A DNA stretch of 64,000 nucleotides. It comes from UBA5109 sp965661005. GTDB taxonomy: Bacteria > Pseudomonadota > Gammaproteobacteria > Pseudomonadales > Pseudohongiellaceae. The position numbers were made by a program, and so were the translations under genes. Location of the stretch: the NCBI GenBank assembly GCA_965661005.1, contig CBFICB010000002.1, positions 1 to 64,000 on the forward strand, given 5' to 3'. Position 1 is the first letter of the stretch, and the number at the start of each line of letters is the position of its first letter. Below are positions 27,766-35,891 of this stretch, in pieces. The notes below the pieces were generated by a model, which saw nothing but the letters and a program-made list of their open reading frames with translations, did not search any database and was not told the DNA's origin.

Positions 27766-28728
27766 TCAATCAGCAATCTGGATGGTTTCAGGAGTAAACC
27801 ATATTCTGCTTATTTCTTCATGAATGTCCGCGATAGAAATCTGCAATTCATCGATAAATTGCAGTAAGCCTTTTTCCAATAAACTTTCCACATCAACTTC
27901 ACGAGAAATTCGTTTAACCCGAGCAACTGCTCTTTTTACATCTTCGTTCTTAGGCAGCCTTTCCAGATTCACCACCAGTTCAGACAGGCAAAATCCGATT
28001 GCTCGAGGGAATTCTTCATCCTGGAGCAGAAAGCGAACGACCAAGTTCCCACTAACACGGTTATGCACCTGCTGTCGATAAGCCTGAAAGGCTCCAAGAC
28101 AACGCAATACGTTAATCCAAATAATATTTTCATAGGGTTCAATAATCTGATGCTCAGTTTTTTCAGCAAATGCCGGCATTAAATTAATCGAGCCAACATC
28201 AACCAGGCGACTTGTCATGTCTGCGCGCTCGAGTTTCCTTCCCAACTCAATGAATGAATATGCCTCATTGTGACTCATGCTACTCACAAACAAACCTTCA
28301 ATCCGCTGTGAGTCTGCCATTATTTCTTCCAAGAGCGTGTAGCGATTTGCCCTACCTAACCTTGGGTTAACACTTTCTTTAACCGAATAGTAAAGCGCAT
28401 TCACTTGCTCCCATATTTCAGATGGAATTATCTCACGACTAGTTCGAGCATTTTCTCTAGCAAGAACCAAACATTCAAAAATAGAATTACGATTCTTGGG
28501 GTCGGCAAGTAAAAAATTTACAACAGGCTTTTCATCGTAATTATCGTGATGTTCTTTATAACTTTCATGACTACCACTGATATCAATTAAAGTGCTCCAG
28601 TCAAGCTTTGAACCACGAGGCAAGTCAAAAAGCATGGCAGAATAAATTTTCAGTAAGCGTGCAGAATTCTCTGCACGCTCTAGATAACGCCCAAGCCAAT
28701 AAACTCTTTCGGCAACACTCGATAACAT
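27766..28728 (-). CDS. Alpha-E domain protein of the Anbu neighbourhood (COG2307)
   Basis: A 320-residue, mainly helical protein. The start MLSSVAERVYWLGRYLERAENSARLL is the family signature, and the body continues with ARENARTSREIIPSEIWEQVN and LERADMTSRLVDVGS. Its function is unknown. It is consistently encoded with a circularly permuted ATP-grasp enzyme and a transglutaminase, and may act in making or transferring a peptide tag. It follows the ATP-grasp gene by 37 bp on the same strand, so they form an operon. It converges with Anbu copy 1. Confidence 0.9.
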   Translation of the reverse strand: MLSSVAERVYWLGRYLERAENSARLLKIYSAMLFDLPRGSKLDWSTLIDISGSHESYKEHHDNYDEKPVVNFLLADPKNRNSIFECLVLARENARTSREIIPSEIWEQVNALYYSVKESVNPRLGRANRYTLLEEIMADSQRIEGLFVSSMSHNEAYSFIELGRKLERADMTSRLVDVGSINLMPAFAEKTEHQIIEPYENIIWINVLRCLGAFQAYRQQVHNRVSGNLVVRFLLQDEEFPRAIGFCLSELVVNLERLPKNEDVKRAVARVKRISREVDVESLLEKGLLQFIDELQISIADIHEEISRIWFTPETIQIAD

Positions 28729-28765
28729 TCTTTAATTTCTCATCACTTAACTGTCAGACTTTTAC

Positions 28766-30205
28766 TTATTCTCGAACTATCCAGGTATCTTTACTACCAC
28801 CCCCTTGGGATGAATTAACCACATAAGAGCCTTTAACCATTGCAACACGAGTCAAACCTCCTGGTGTCACATAAGAGCTACCCGCCTGCAAACAAAAAGG
28901 CCGTAAATCTATATGGCGTGGCTCCATGAAATTTTCACCTAGGACTGGCGCGGTAGACAGAGCAATTAGAGGCTGCGCCATAAACTCTCGAGGATTAGCT
29001 TTTATTTTTCGAGCAAATTCAGCACGTTCTTTTTTAGTTGCCTGAGGTCCAATCAGCATTCCATATCCGCCAGATTCATTAGCTGGTTTTACCACCAGCT
29101 TGTCTAGGTTTTCTAATACATGCTGGCATTGCTTTTTATCAACACACAAGTAACTTGGAACATTGGGCAAGATTGCGTCTTCATCTAGATAATATTTGAT
29201 CATTTTAGGAACAAAGGTATAAATCACCTTATCGTCCGCCACACCGGCTCCTGGGGCATTCGCTAAACCGACATTACCCTTTAGCCAAGCTCGCATTAAG
29301 CCAGGAACGCCTAAAGCTGAATCGGGATAAAACACTTCGGGATCAAGAAATTCATCATCGATACGTCGATAAATGACATCTATCGGGGAAAGTCCTTCGA
29401 TCGTTTTCATAAATACATGATCATCTTCTACGACCAGATCACTACCTTGAACTAATTCGCAACCCATTTGTTGCGCCAAAAACGAATGCTCAAAATACGC
29501 TGAGTTAAAAATTCCGGGTGTTAACACAACAACTTCCGGGTAGTCTTTTGGTTCTGGAGAAATTGCTGCCAGAGTGTCGAACAGTTGGCTTGGATAGTCA
29601 GTTATCGGCTGAATATCATAATTCTCAAATAATTCAGGGAACACTCGCTTCGTTACCGTTCTGTTTTCCAACATATATGACACACCAGAAGGTACTCTTA
29701 AGTTATCTTCTAAGACATAGAATTTGCCATCTGCATCACGTATTAAATCTGTACCACATATATGAGCCCAGACTTCATGTACTGGCTTCATGCCCTTACA
29801 TTCTTTACGATAATTTTTTGACTTTTTAATAAGCTCCTCAGGAAGAATTTTATCTTTAAAAATCTTGCACTCATTGTAAACATCATTAATAAAGCAATTT
29901 AACGCTCTTTGTCTTTGCTTTAAGCCCTTACTGGTCGAAGTCCATTCTTTCTCGGAAATAATTCTTGGTACTAAATCAAAAGGCCATTGCCGATCAATAT
30001 TGCCAGCTTCACTATAGACAGTAAAAGATATGCCCATGCTTTTAATCGCATGTTCTATTGAGGCTTTTCGTTCTTTGAGCTCATCATGGCTGAGAGAAGC
30101 CAAATATTTCGTTAAAATTCGAGCTGACTTACGAGGGTATCCCGGTGAGCTTATTAGTTCATCGTAAAATTCACCGGGATTATATGACTTCCAATTAATA
30201 GTCAT
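28766..30205 (-). CDS. Circularly permuted ATP-grasp protein (COG2308)
   Basis: A 479-residue enzyme. Recognisable stretches are RGLKQRQRAL-like SKGLKQRQRALNCFINDVY, HEVWAHICGTDLIRDADGKF, VLEDNLRVPSGVSYMLENR, VDVIYRRIDDEFLDP-like PIDVIYRRIDDEFLDPEVF, LANAPGAGVADDK and VVKPANESGGYGM. Proteins of this family are predicted amide-bond-forming ligases with permuted ATP-grasp domains; neither product nor substrate is known. It begins the two-gene minus-strand operon ATP-grasp then alpha-E. The transglutaminase normally next to it is instead 8 kb away at 38636-41887. Confidence 0.92.
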   Translation of the reverse strand: MTINWKSYNPGEFYDELISSPGYPRKSARILTKYLASLSHDELKERKASIEHAIKSMGISFTVYSEAGNIDRQWPFDLVPRIISEKEWTSTSKGLKQRQRALNCFINDVYNECKIFKDKILPEELIKKSKNYRKECKGMKPVHEVWAHICGTDLIRDADGKFYVLEDNLRVPSGVSYMLENRTVTKRVFPELFENYDIQPITDYPSQLFDTLAAISPEPKDYPEVVVLTPGIFNSAYFEHSFLAQQMGCELVQGSDLVVEDDHVFMKTIEGLSPIDVIYRRIDDEFLDPEVFYPDSALGVPGLMRAWLKGNVGLANAPGAGVADDKVIYTFVPKMIKYYLDEDAILPNVPSYLCVDKKQCQHVLENLDKLVVKPANESGGYGMLIGPQATKKERAEFARKIKANPREFMAQPLIALSTAPVLGENFMEPRHIDLRPFCLQAGSSYVTPGGLTRVAMVKGSYVVNSSQGGGSKDTWIVRE

Positions 30206-30305
30206 TCAGATGTTTAAAAACCTAAGTTCATTAAAAAGAATCGACAACCAAGCATGCGTTTGGTTGCACTATATACTTAAATCCATCATGCCATAATTCA
30301 TTTAA

Positions 30306-31484
30306 TTATGAAAATTCTATCGTTTCATAACGTAGTACTTGAGTGCTTTCATCCCAGGCTTCAGTCAATATAGATATATGTATTTCTACATTTTGAAACT
30401 CTTCTAGGCTTAAGGGTTTAAAACGGGGATCCTTGAAAGCTGCAGCTTGCGCATTGTGAATAATGTCTAAAATTAGGGGTCGCTGTGCACTTAGACTACC
30501 AATACAACCACGTAATCTATCATCAATATTTAGCGTCACAAAGGTGCCTCTCTTTTCTAGTAAATGCACAGGAAAAAGCTTTAAATTAAGCTTAATGTCT
30601 TTATTGCCGATCAAGGTTTGCATAATTGCATCACGAGCGACTTGTAACATGCTCTGCCGATTTGCCAGATTATAGTCTTGATCCTTTTTCACAAGCTCTC
30701 CGGAATTAATTACAAAAGCACCATAACCCACTACACGATCCTTCGAGCCGGCTGTATCACCTGAATTTTTCAACTCTACTTTTTCAACTTTCATCCCATG
30801 ACGATTAGCAAGGTTCAAAAGACCATTCAGTGGCTTACAGCCACATGCCTCACTACCTGTTAAATTATCTTGTAAAGAAACAATTTTTTCTGAAGTTGCA
30901 GAGTCCAGATTTTTAGCTTCTGTATATTCATGGTAATGACTAAGATCCGAACTAACCACTATCAGCGTCTCATCTCCACCCCAAAGCTGCTCTAATAGAA
31001 GAGCAACATCTTCTTTACTTGCAGTGCCTACCACCAAAGGGATTAGTTCAAAGGACCCCAGCGCTCTTTGTAAAAAGGGTAAATGTACTTCGAGGCTATG
31101 TTCCTGACTATGGGCTTGATCCAGAAAAACCAACCTATTCATTGCCGCTAGAAATTTAATACTATCGACAGCTAATGGTATTTCACCTAAAGGCGTTGAA
31201 AATTTATCTGATGTAGGCGCCGCTATACCTTTAAAACCGACTTTATGGGAGGGCCCCAATAAAACCACTTTAGATATTTCATGTTGCCGATTTTACAGTC
31301 TACTATAAACTTTAGCTGCTACTGTTCCTGAATAAATATAACCTGCATGAGGAGCAACAATAACCTTAGGGCTTGATTCCTCAGTCTTAGCTGCATCCAG
31401 CAAAGCATCGACGGTTGAAATCAATTCCTGTTGATTACTTGGGTAGAATGTTCCAGCCACCGCTGCAGAGCGTATACTAGTCAT
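30306..31484 (-). pseudogene. Memo-AMMECR1 fusion (AmmeMemoRadiSam system) with in-frame stop and shortened AMMECR1 domain
   Basis: The reading frame starts at 31484 (MTSIRSAAVAGTFYPSNQQE), passes the Memo motif VIVAPHAGYIYSG, and reaches TAA at 31293-31295 after codon 63. Eight further sense codons in the same frame lead to VVLLGPSHKVGF, and the rest of Memo is intact (HSLEVHLPFLQRALG, SSDLSHYHEY, CGCKPLNGLL) to 30306. A single nonsense codon thus splits the gene. The AMMECR1 part begins normally (GTFVTLNIDDRLRGCIGSL, AAAFKDPRFKPLSLEEF) but jumps from ISILTE to AWDESTQVLRYETIEF. The roughly 50 residues usually between them are missing. A GTG at 31268 could still give a shorter Memo product. 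Confidence 0.8.
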
Positions 31485-31527
31485 AAGGAGATCAAATCAT
31501 TAAATTACAAGTTTGCATAATCCTAAC

Positions 31528-32601
31528 ATGATGACAACTACTGTAAAAACGCACTACTGGCATAAAACCACTGACAATAGAATTCAATGTGACTTGTGCC
31601 CGCGAGCGTGTAAATTGCGTAACGGTCAGCGCGGGCTTTGTTTTGTTCGCGCCTGTGAAGATAATGAAATTGTTCTAACAAGTTATGGCCGCTCCAGTGG
31701 TTTTTGCATAGACCCCATAGAGAAGAAACCTCTCAATCACTTTTATCCAGGATCTCCAGTGCTTTCTTTCGGCACTGCCGGTTGCAATCTCTCCTGTAAA
31801 TTTTGCCAAAACTGGGATATCAGCAAATCCCGACAAATGGAATCGCTTGCAAGTTCAGCCTCCCCTCAGCAATTAGCTCAGGCTGCGGCTGATCTTAACT
31901 GTGTGAGCATTGCCTACACCTATAATGACCCTGTTATTTTTCACGAGTATGCCATAGATGTAGCACAGGCCTCCAAAGAACAAAACATTAAAGCAGTGGC
32001 CGTAACAGCCGGCTATATCTGCCCTAAACCACGTCAGGAATTTTTCGCCAATATGGACGAAGCCAATATCGATTTAAAGGCTTTTTCTGAAAAGTTTTAT
32101 TATCAACTTTGTGGCGGCCAGCTTGCCGATGTTCTGGATACTATTCTTTATGTAAAACATGAAACCAATACCTGGTTAGAGTTAACCACACTATTGATTC
32201 CTGGCGAGAATGATAGCGCCAAGGAAATTGAAGCCCTGTCGAGCTGGATTATGGAAAATTTAGGACCGGACGTTCCTCTTCATTTCACAGCATTTCATCC
32301 AGATTTTAAGATGCGGGATAAGAGTAATACCTCTCCCCTCTCATTAACACAATCACGAGAAATTGCTCTTAAAAATGTATTGCATCATGTTTACACTGGT
32401 AACGTAAGTGATGCAATAGGCGGCTCAAGCTACTGTTCAAACTGCAATGCCTTACTTATAAAAAGAGATCGATATCAATTGGGTTATTGGCATCTTGATA
32501 AAGCAGGGAAATGTAAGGAATGCCAAACCAGCTTACCAGGGCACTTTAATGAAAACCCTGGTAATTGGGGAGCCAAACGTCAGCTCCTTAGCTTCAGTTG
32601 A
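31528..32601 (+). CDS. amrS: AmmeMemoRadiSam system radical SAM enzyme
   Basis: A radical SAM protein of about 357 residues. The cluster motif CxxxCxxC is CNLSCKFC (Cys86, 90 and 93 counted from the ATG at 31528). An N-terminal cysteine-rich segment (CDLCPRACKLRNGQRGLC) and the C-terminal CSNCNALL and CKECQ motifs complete the AmrS pattern, and PIEKKPLNHFYPGSPVLSFG is characteristic. The family is related to pyruvate-formate-lyase activases. Its reaction is not established, though it is nearly always linked to Memo and AMMECR1. It is divergent from the broken Memo-AMMECR1 gene with only 43 bp between starts. The frame is open to a TTG at 31513. Confidence 0.9.
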   Translation: MMTTTVKTHYWHKTTDNRIQCDLCPRACKLRNGQRGLCFVRACEDNEIVLTSYGRSSGFCIDPIEKKPLNHFYPGSPVLSFGTAGCNLSCKFCQNWDISKSRQMESLASSASPQQLAQAAADLNCVSIAYTYNDPVIFHEYAIDVAQASKEQNIKAVAVTAGYICPKPRQEFFANMDEANIDLKAFSEKFYYQLCGGQLADVLDTILYVKHETNTWLELTTLLIPGENDSAKEIEALSSWIMENLGPDVPLHFTAFHPDFKMRDKSNTSPLSLTQSREIALKNVLHHVYTGNVSDAIGGSSYCSNCNALLIKRDRYQLGYWHLDKAGKCKECQTSLPGHFNENPGNWGAKRQLLSFS

Positions 32602-32633
32602 GCAGCTTCTCTTGGTTTATTTCTATTTGCGAA

Positions 32634-34277
32634 TTAAACCGAGTCTTCAGAATTTTCTTCGGCTTCTGATGCCTCATGCTCAGCTGCTCTCTCTGCACGT
32701 AATTCTGCTTTTCTGGAATCAATTGCATCAAAATCAGCTTGTGTCATAAAACTTCTAACTACCGCTTCGACTTCCGGGTTTGGTTCCAATCTTAAATCAA
32801 TAACGCCCAAGGCAAGATCCAAAGGTGATAAATCAGAACCTTCAGCATACATATCACCACCTGTTGCATTGGGTAACAGAGCAGTGAAGACTGCGCCATT
32901 TTCACCAAGATATTGAACGATCTCAGGTGAGCCTCGCATCACCGCACCATGTAGCGCGGTTGCACCAGCTTGATTTGCGCTATTAATATCAAAATCATAC
33001 TCATCTAAGTAAAAATCCAGCGCAGTAATTGCATCAGAATCGCGACCACGGCTGATTGTTGGTCTCCAGCCAATACCCGCTACTGCCATGACAACATTAG
33101 TTAAGCCATTAGGAGTCCTGCCACGTCGCCCTTCTCTCTCTGCAGTTGTAAGATAAGGATCTGCACCAGCTTCCAGCAGCAGATCGATGACTTCCAAATC
33201 AGCTGACATTGATGCTCTTAACAGAGGGGTAGCACCTTTATTAAGTAAAGCATTATGAGCTGAACCCTGTGCCAACCATGAAGGCAAGCCATCGCTAAGA
33301 GCTAGATTAGGATCTGCCCCGTTTTCCAGTGCTATTTTAATGATATCGAGGCTATCAAATTCTCCATAGGGCTTTGGACCAGGGCGGGGATTAGCATCCA
33401 AGGTATGCATGTCTGTCGCCATAAATAAGACTGTGCGGCCACGCTTATCCTGAATATTCACGTCAGCACCAGCATTTAATAATGCAGCTGCAATTTCATA
33501 ATGACCATTTAGCGTCGCTAGCAAGGCAGGTGTACTGCCTTCTTCATCTTGAATGTCTAAATCCGCGCCGTTGTAAATAAGGGAATGAACAGCAGCCAAT
33601 TGACCTTCCCTAGCTGCGAAATGTAAAGCCGAAAAACGCCCTTTAGGAATCCGCGGATATACGAAACCACCTTGACGTTTCTCAGGATCTGGCTCAATAA
33701 ATTTTTGATAGGCTGATAACTTATTAATATCAGCGCCACCATCTATTAGCGCCTGAATAACCTCTACATGGCCTTCTGCTGCAGCCCACATCAGCGCAGT
33801 TTGGCCTCTCCAGCTCTCAGTCAGATTAGGATCAACGCCAACAATCATTCTTTCAACATCATCAGTTAACAGGGCTTTTACCAGATCAGTAGCTCCAGAT
33901 TTAGATGCCGTCATGAGCAAAGTCTCACCTTCAGCATTGGTGCTGTTGGGATTTACACCCGCACTTAGAAGCAAAATACCGATATCACTCATGCCGGCTC
34001 GCGCAGCAAGAAACATAGGTGTCATACCATAACGATTCTCTGCATTAACATCTGCCCCAGATTCAATCAGTAAACGAGCTTTATCAGCTTCGCGATAATA
34101 TATGGCTTCCATCAAAAGAGTTGTGCCGTCGGCTTTTGGTGAATCCACATCCATGCCAGATGCCAACGCAACTCTCAATTCGTCCAGGCTTTGTTCATTC
34201 TGGGCACTTGCCTGAACACTTAAACCTGTAATTAACAAGACAAATATCAACGCTATTGTGCTTTTAATTATTTGCAT
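32634..34277 (-). CDS. Exported ankyrin-repeat protein
   Basis: A 547-residue protein with a signal peptide (MQIIKSTIALIFVLLITGLS, cleavage near QASAQ). About ten ankyrin units are visible, for example DGTTLLMEAIYYREADKAR, YGMTPMFLAARAGMSDIGI, RGQTALMWAAAEGHVEVIQ, EGSTPALLATLNGHYEIAA and AGATALHGAVMRGSPEIVQ. It ends in an acidic, alanine- and glutamate-rich tail. It is the last of a minus-strand trio after DUF1592 and DUF1552 genes. This linkage recurs in marine bacteria and suggests a periplasmic binding or scaffold partner for those proteins. No enzyme domain is seen. Confidence 0.87.
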   Translation of the reverse strand: MQIIKSTIALIFVLLITGLSVQASAQNEQSLDELRVALASGMDVDSPKADGTTLLMEAIYYREADKARLLIESGADVNAENRYGMTPMFLAARAGMSDIGILLLSAGVNPNSTNAEGETLLMTASKSGATDLVKALLTDDVERMIVGVDPNLTESWRGQTALMWAAAEGHVEVIQALIDGGADINKLSAYQKFIEPDPEKRQGGFVYPRIPKGRFSALHFAAREGQLAAVHSLIYNGADLDIQDEEGSTPALLATLNGHYEIAAALLNAGADVNIQDKRGRTVLFMATDMHTLDANPRPGPKPYGEFDSLDIIKIALENGADPNLALSDGLPSWLAQGSAHNALLNKGATPLLRASMSADLEVIDLLLEAGADPYLTTAEREGRRGRTPNGLTNVVMAVAGIGWRPTISRGRDSDAITALDFYLDEYDFDINSANQAGATALHGAVMRGSPEIVQYLGENGAVFTALLPNATGGDMYAEGSDLSPLDLALGVIDLRLEPNPEVEAVVRSFMTQADFDAIDSRKAELRAERAAEHEASEAEENSEDSV

Positions 34278-34423
34278 GAACTGACCTCTATTTTTCTTTG
34301 ATTCTAAAAAATTAAAAACCTTATTGTAAAAAATGCCAGGCTATTTTTTATCAATAACCTGGCAATTTTGATTCAAATAGCAGTTAGGAAGTCTAGCTGA
34401 ATTTGCTAACCATTTAGGCCAGC

Positions 34424-35758
34424 TTACGCTAATCCTACGGTTCGTCCACCACTTCTGCCGAAGTCATTGATCTCAACTCCCATCTGGTGAGCAATATCCA
34501 GATGTAACTGACCAATTGTTCTTGAAATATCATCAACAGCAATATGACGATTACCTTCAACCATACCACTAACCACAACATTTGGCAGGCGGGTCTTGAT
34601 ATGCATATTGCCGTTACTCATACCACTACCTATCAGTAACATCGAGTGATCAAGTAATGAGCCATCGCCATCAGGGGTGGTAGCCAATTTTTCAACAAAT
34701 CTTGAAATCAACTGCATGTGATACAGATTCACTTTAAAGTGTTTTTCAATAACTTCAGGACGATCTGCATGATGAGAAATTGAGTGATGAGGATCGGCCA
34801 CTCCGATTTGCGGGTAACTAAGGTGACTTAGGTCACGAGCCATCATCAAAGAGAATACCCTTGTGATGTCTGCCTGGAAGGCGATGTGAAGCAGATCATA
34901 CATAACATCAACATGTTCTTCGTAAAGCTCTGGAACACCCATTGGAGATTCAGGGGCAATACCTGCCAGGTCGCCGGAACGTCTTTCAGCATTTTGTATT
35001 CGTCTTTCTACTTCACGAATATTTTCCAGAAAATCTCCGAGACGTGCACGATCTTCAGAATCCAGAGTTGATTCAGTGCGATGTGCTTCTTCAAGGACAG
35101 AGTCTAGTATGCTGCGGTTTTGCTGCATTCTGGCCAAACGCTGTTCAGCAGTACCACTACCACCAAACATACGTTCAAAAACAGTTCTAGGGTTAACCTG
35201 TGTAGGTAATGGTGTATCTTCAGATGCCCAGGAAACCTGATCCAGATAAGCACAGCTGAAGCCTGCATCACAAGCACCGAGCAGACTGGTGATATCTTCT
35301 ATGGCTAATTGCATGGAAGGAAAAATAGTATCTTGCCCAATGTGATTGGCAATTACCTGGTCAATTGAAACACCTGCGCCAATATCCGCACCCTGAGTCT
35401 TTTCAGGATACATATCAGTTAGCCATGCTGTCGTCGCACCTGTATGTTGACCGGAACCATCAGCTCCCATCAGGTTGCTGACAACAGTCATTTGATCTCT
35501 AAAAGCAGATAATGGCTCCAAAGTTTTAGACATTTCAAAATTATGACCTGTTGTAGCAGGAGTCCAATAATCTACTTCATCGGTCATAATGAAGCCGTGA
35601 GGAATGTAAACAAAACCCGCACGACTTGGACGCATAGCTGCTGTTTGTGCGCTCGCAGTCAGCGCCGGCACCATAGCACCCATGAAAGGCAATGCTACTG
35701 AAGCACCTGCACCGCGAAGAACCGTACGTCGATCTAGTGCTTTTTTAAATATCATCAT
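34424..35758 (-). CDS. DUF1552 protein with Tat signal
   Basis: A 444-residue protein. The N terminus carries a Tat motif (DRRTVLRGAGASVALPFMG, arginines at residues 10-11) with processing likely near ASAQT. The body has the DUF1552 features GFVYIPHGFIMTDE, SNLMGADGSGQHTG, ATTAWLTDMYP, LARDLSHL-like MMARDLSHLSY and LLIGSGMSNGN. The family resembles the sulfatase/DUF1501 group but has no assigned activity. It always travels with a DUF1592 protein, here encoded immediately upstream (133-bp gap). That gap holds a consensus FNR-type box at 35835-35848. Confidence 0.9.
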   Translation of the reverse strand: MMIFKKALDRRTVLRGAGASVALPFMGAMVPALTASAQTAAMRPSRAGFVYIPHGFIMTDEVDYWTPATTGHNFEMSKTLEPLSAFRDQMTVVSNLMGADGSGQHTGATTAWLTDMYPEKTQGADIGAGVSIDQVIANHIGQDTIFPSMQLAIEDITSLLGACDAGFSCAYLDQVSWASEDTPLPTQVNPRTVFERMFGGSGTAEQRLARMQQNRSILDSVLEEAHRTESTLDSEDRARLGDFLENIREVERRIQNAERRSGDLAGIAPESPMGVPELYEEHVDVMYDLLHIAFQADITRVFSLMMARDLSHLSYPQIGVADPHHSISHHADRPEVIEKHFKVNLYHMQLISRFVEKLATTPDGDGSLLDHSMLLIGSGMSNGNMHIKTRLPNVVVSGMVEGNRHIAVDDISRTIGQLHLDIAHQMGVEINDFGRSGGRTVGLA

Positions 35759-35834
35759 TTTGTAGCCCTCTTATGTATATTTTTACTTTATCTAACTCGT
35801 TACTTTTAAGTCTTCTTCTTAAGAAACTGTTTAT

Positions 35835-35848
35835 TTGATCTAAATCAA
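35835..35848. promoter_or_regulatory. Consensus FNR/ANR-type binding site upstream of the DUF1552 gene
   Basis: TTGATCTAAATCAA matches TTGAT-N4-ATCAA at all ten fixed positions. It lies in the 133-bp gap between the DUF1592 stop and the DUF1552 start, about 77 bp before the ATG. The best -10 candidate on the minus strand (TTAAAA, 35804-35809) puts the box near -45, slightly further than the usual -41.5. Confidence 0.65.
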
Positions 35849-35891
35849 ATTTGTTAAGTTAGTTCTATCAGAATCAAATACTTAGGTCAAT

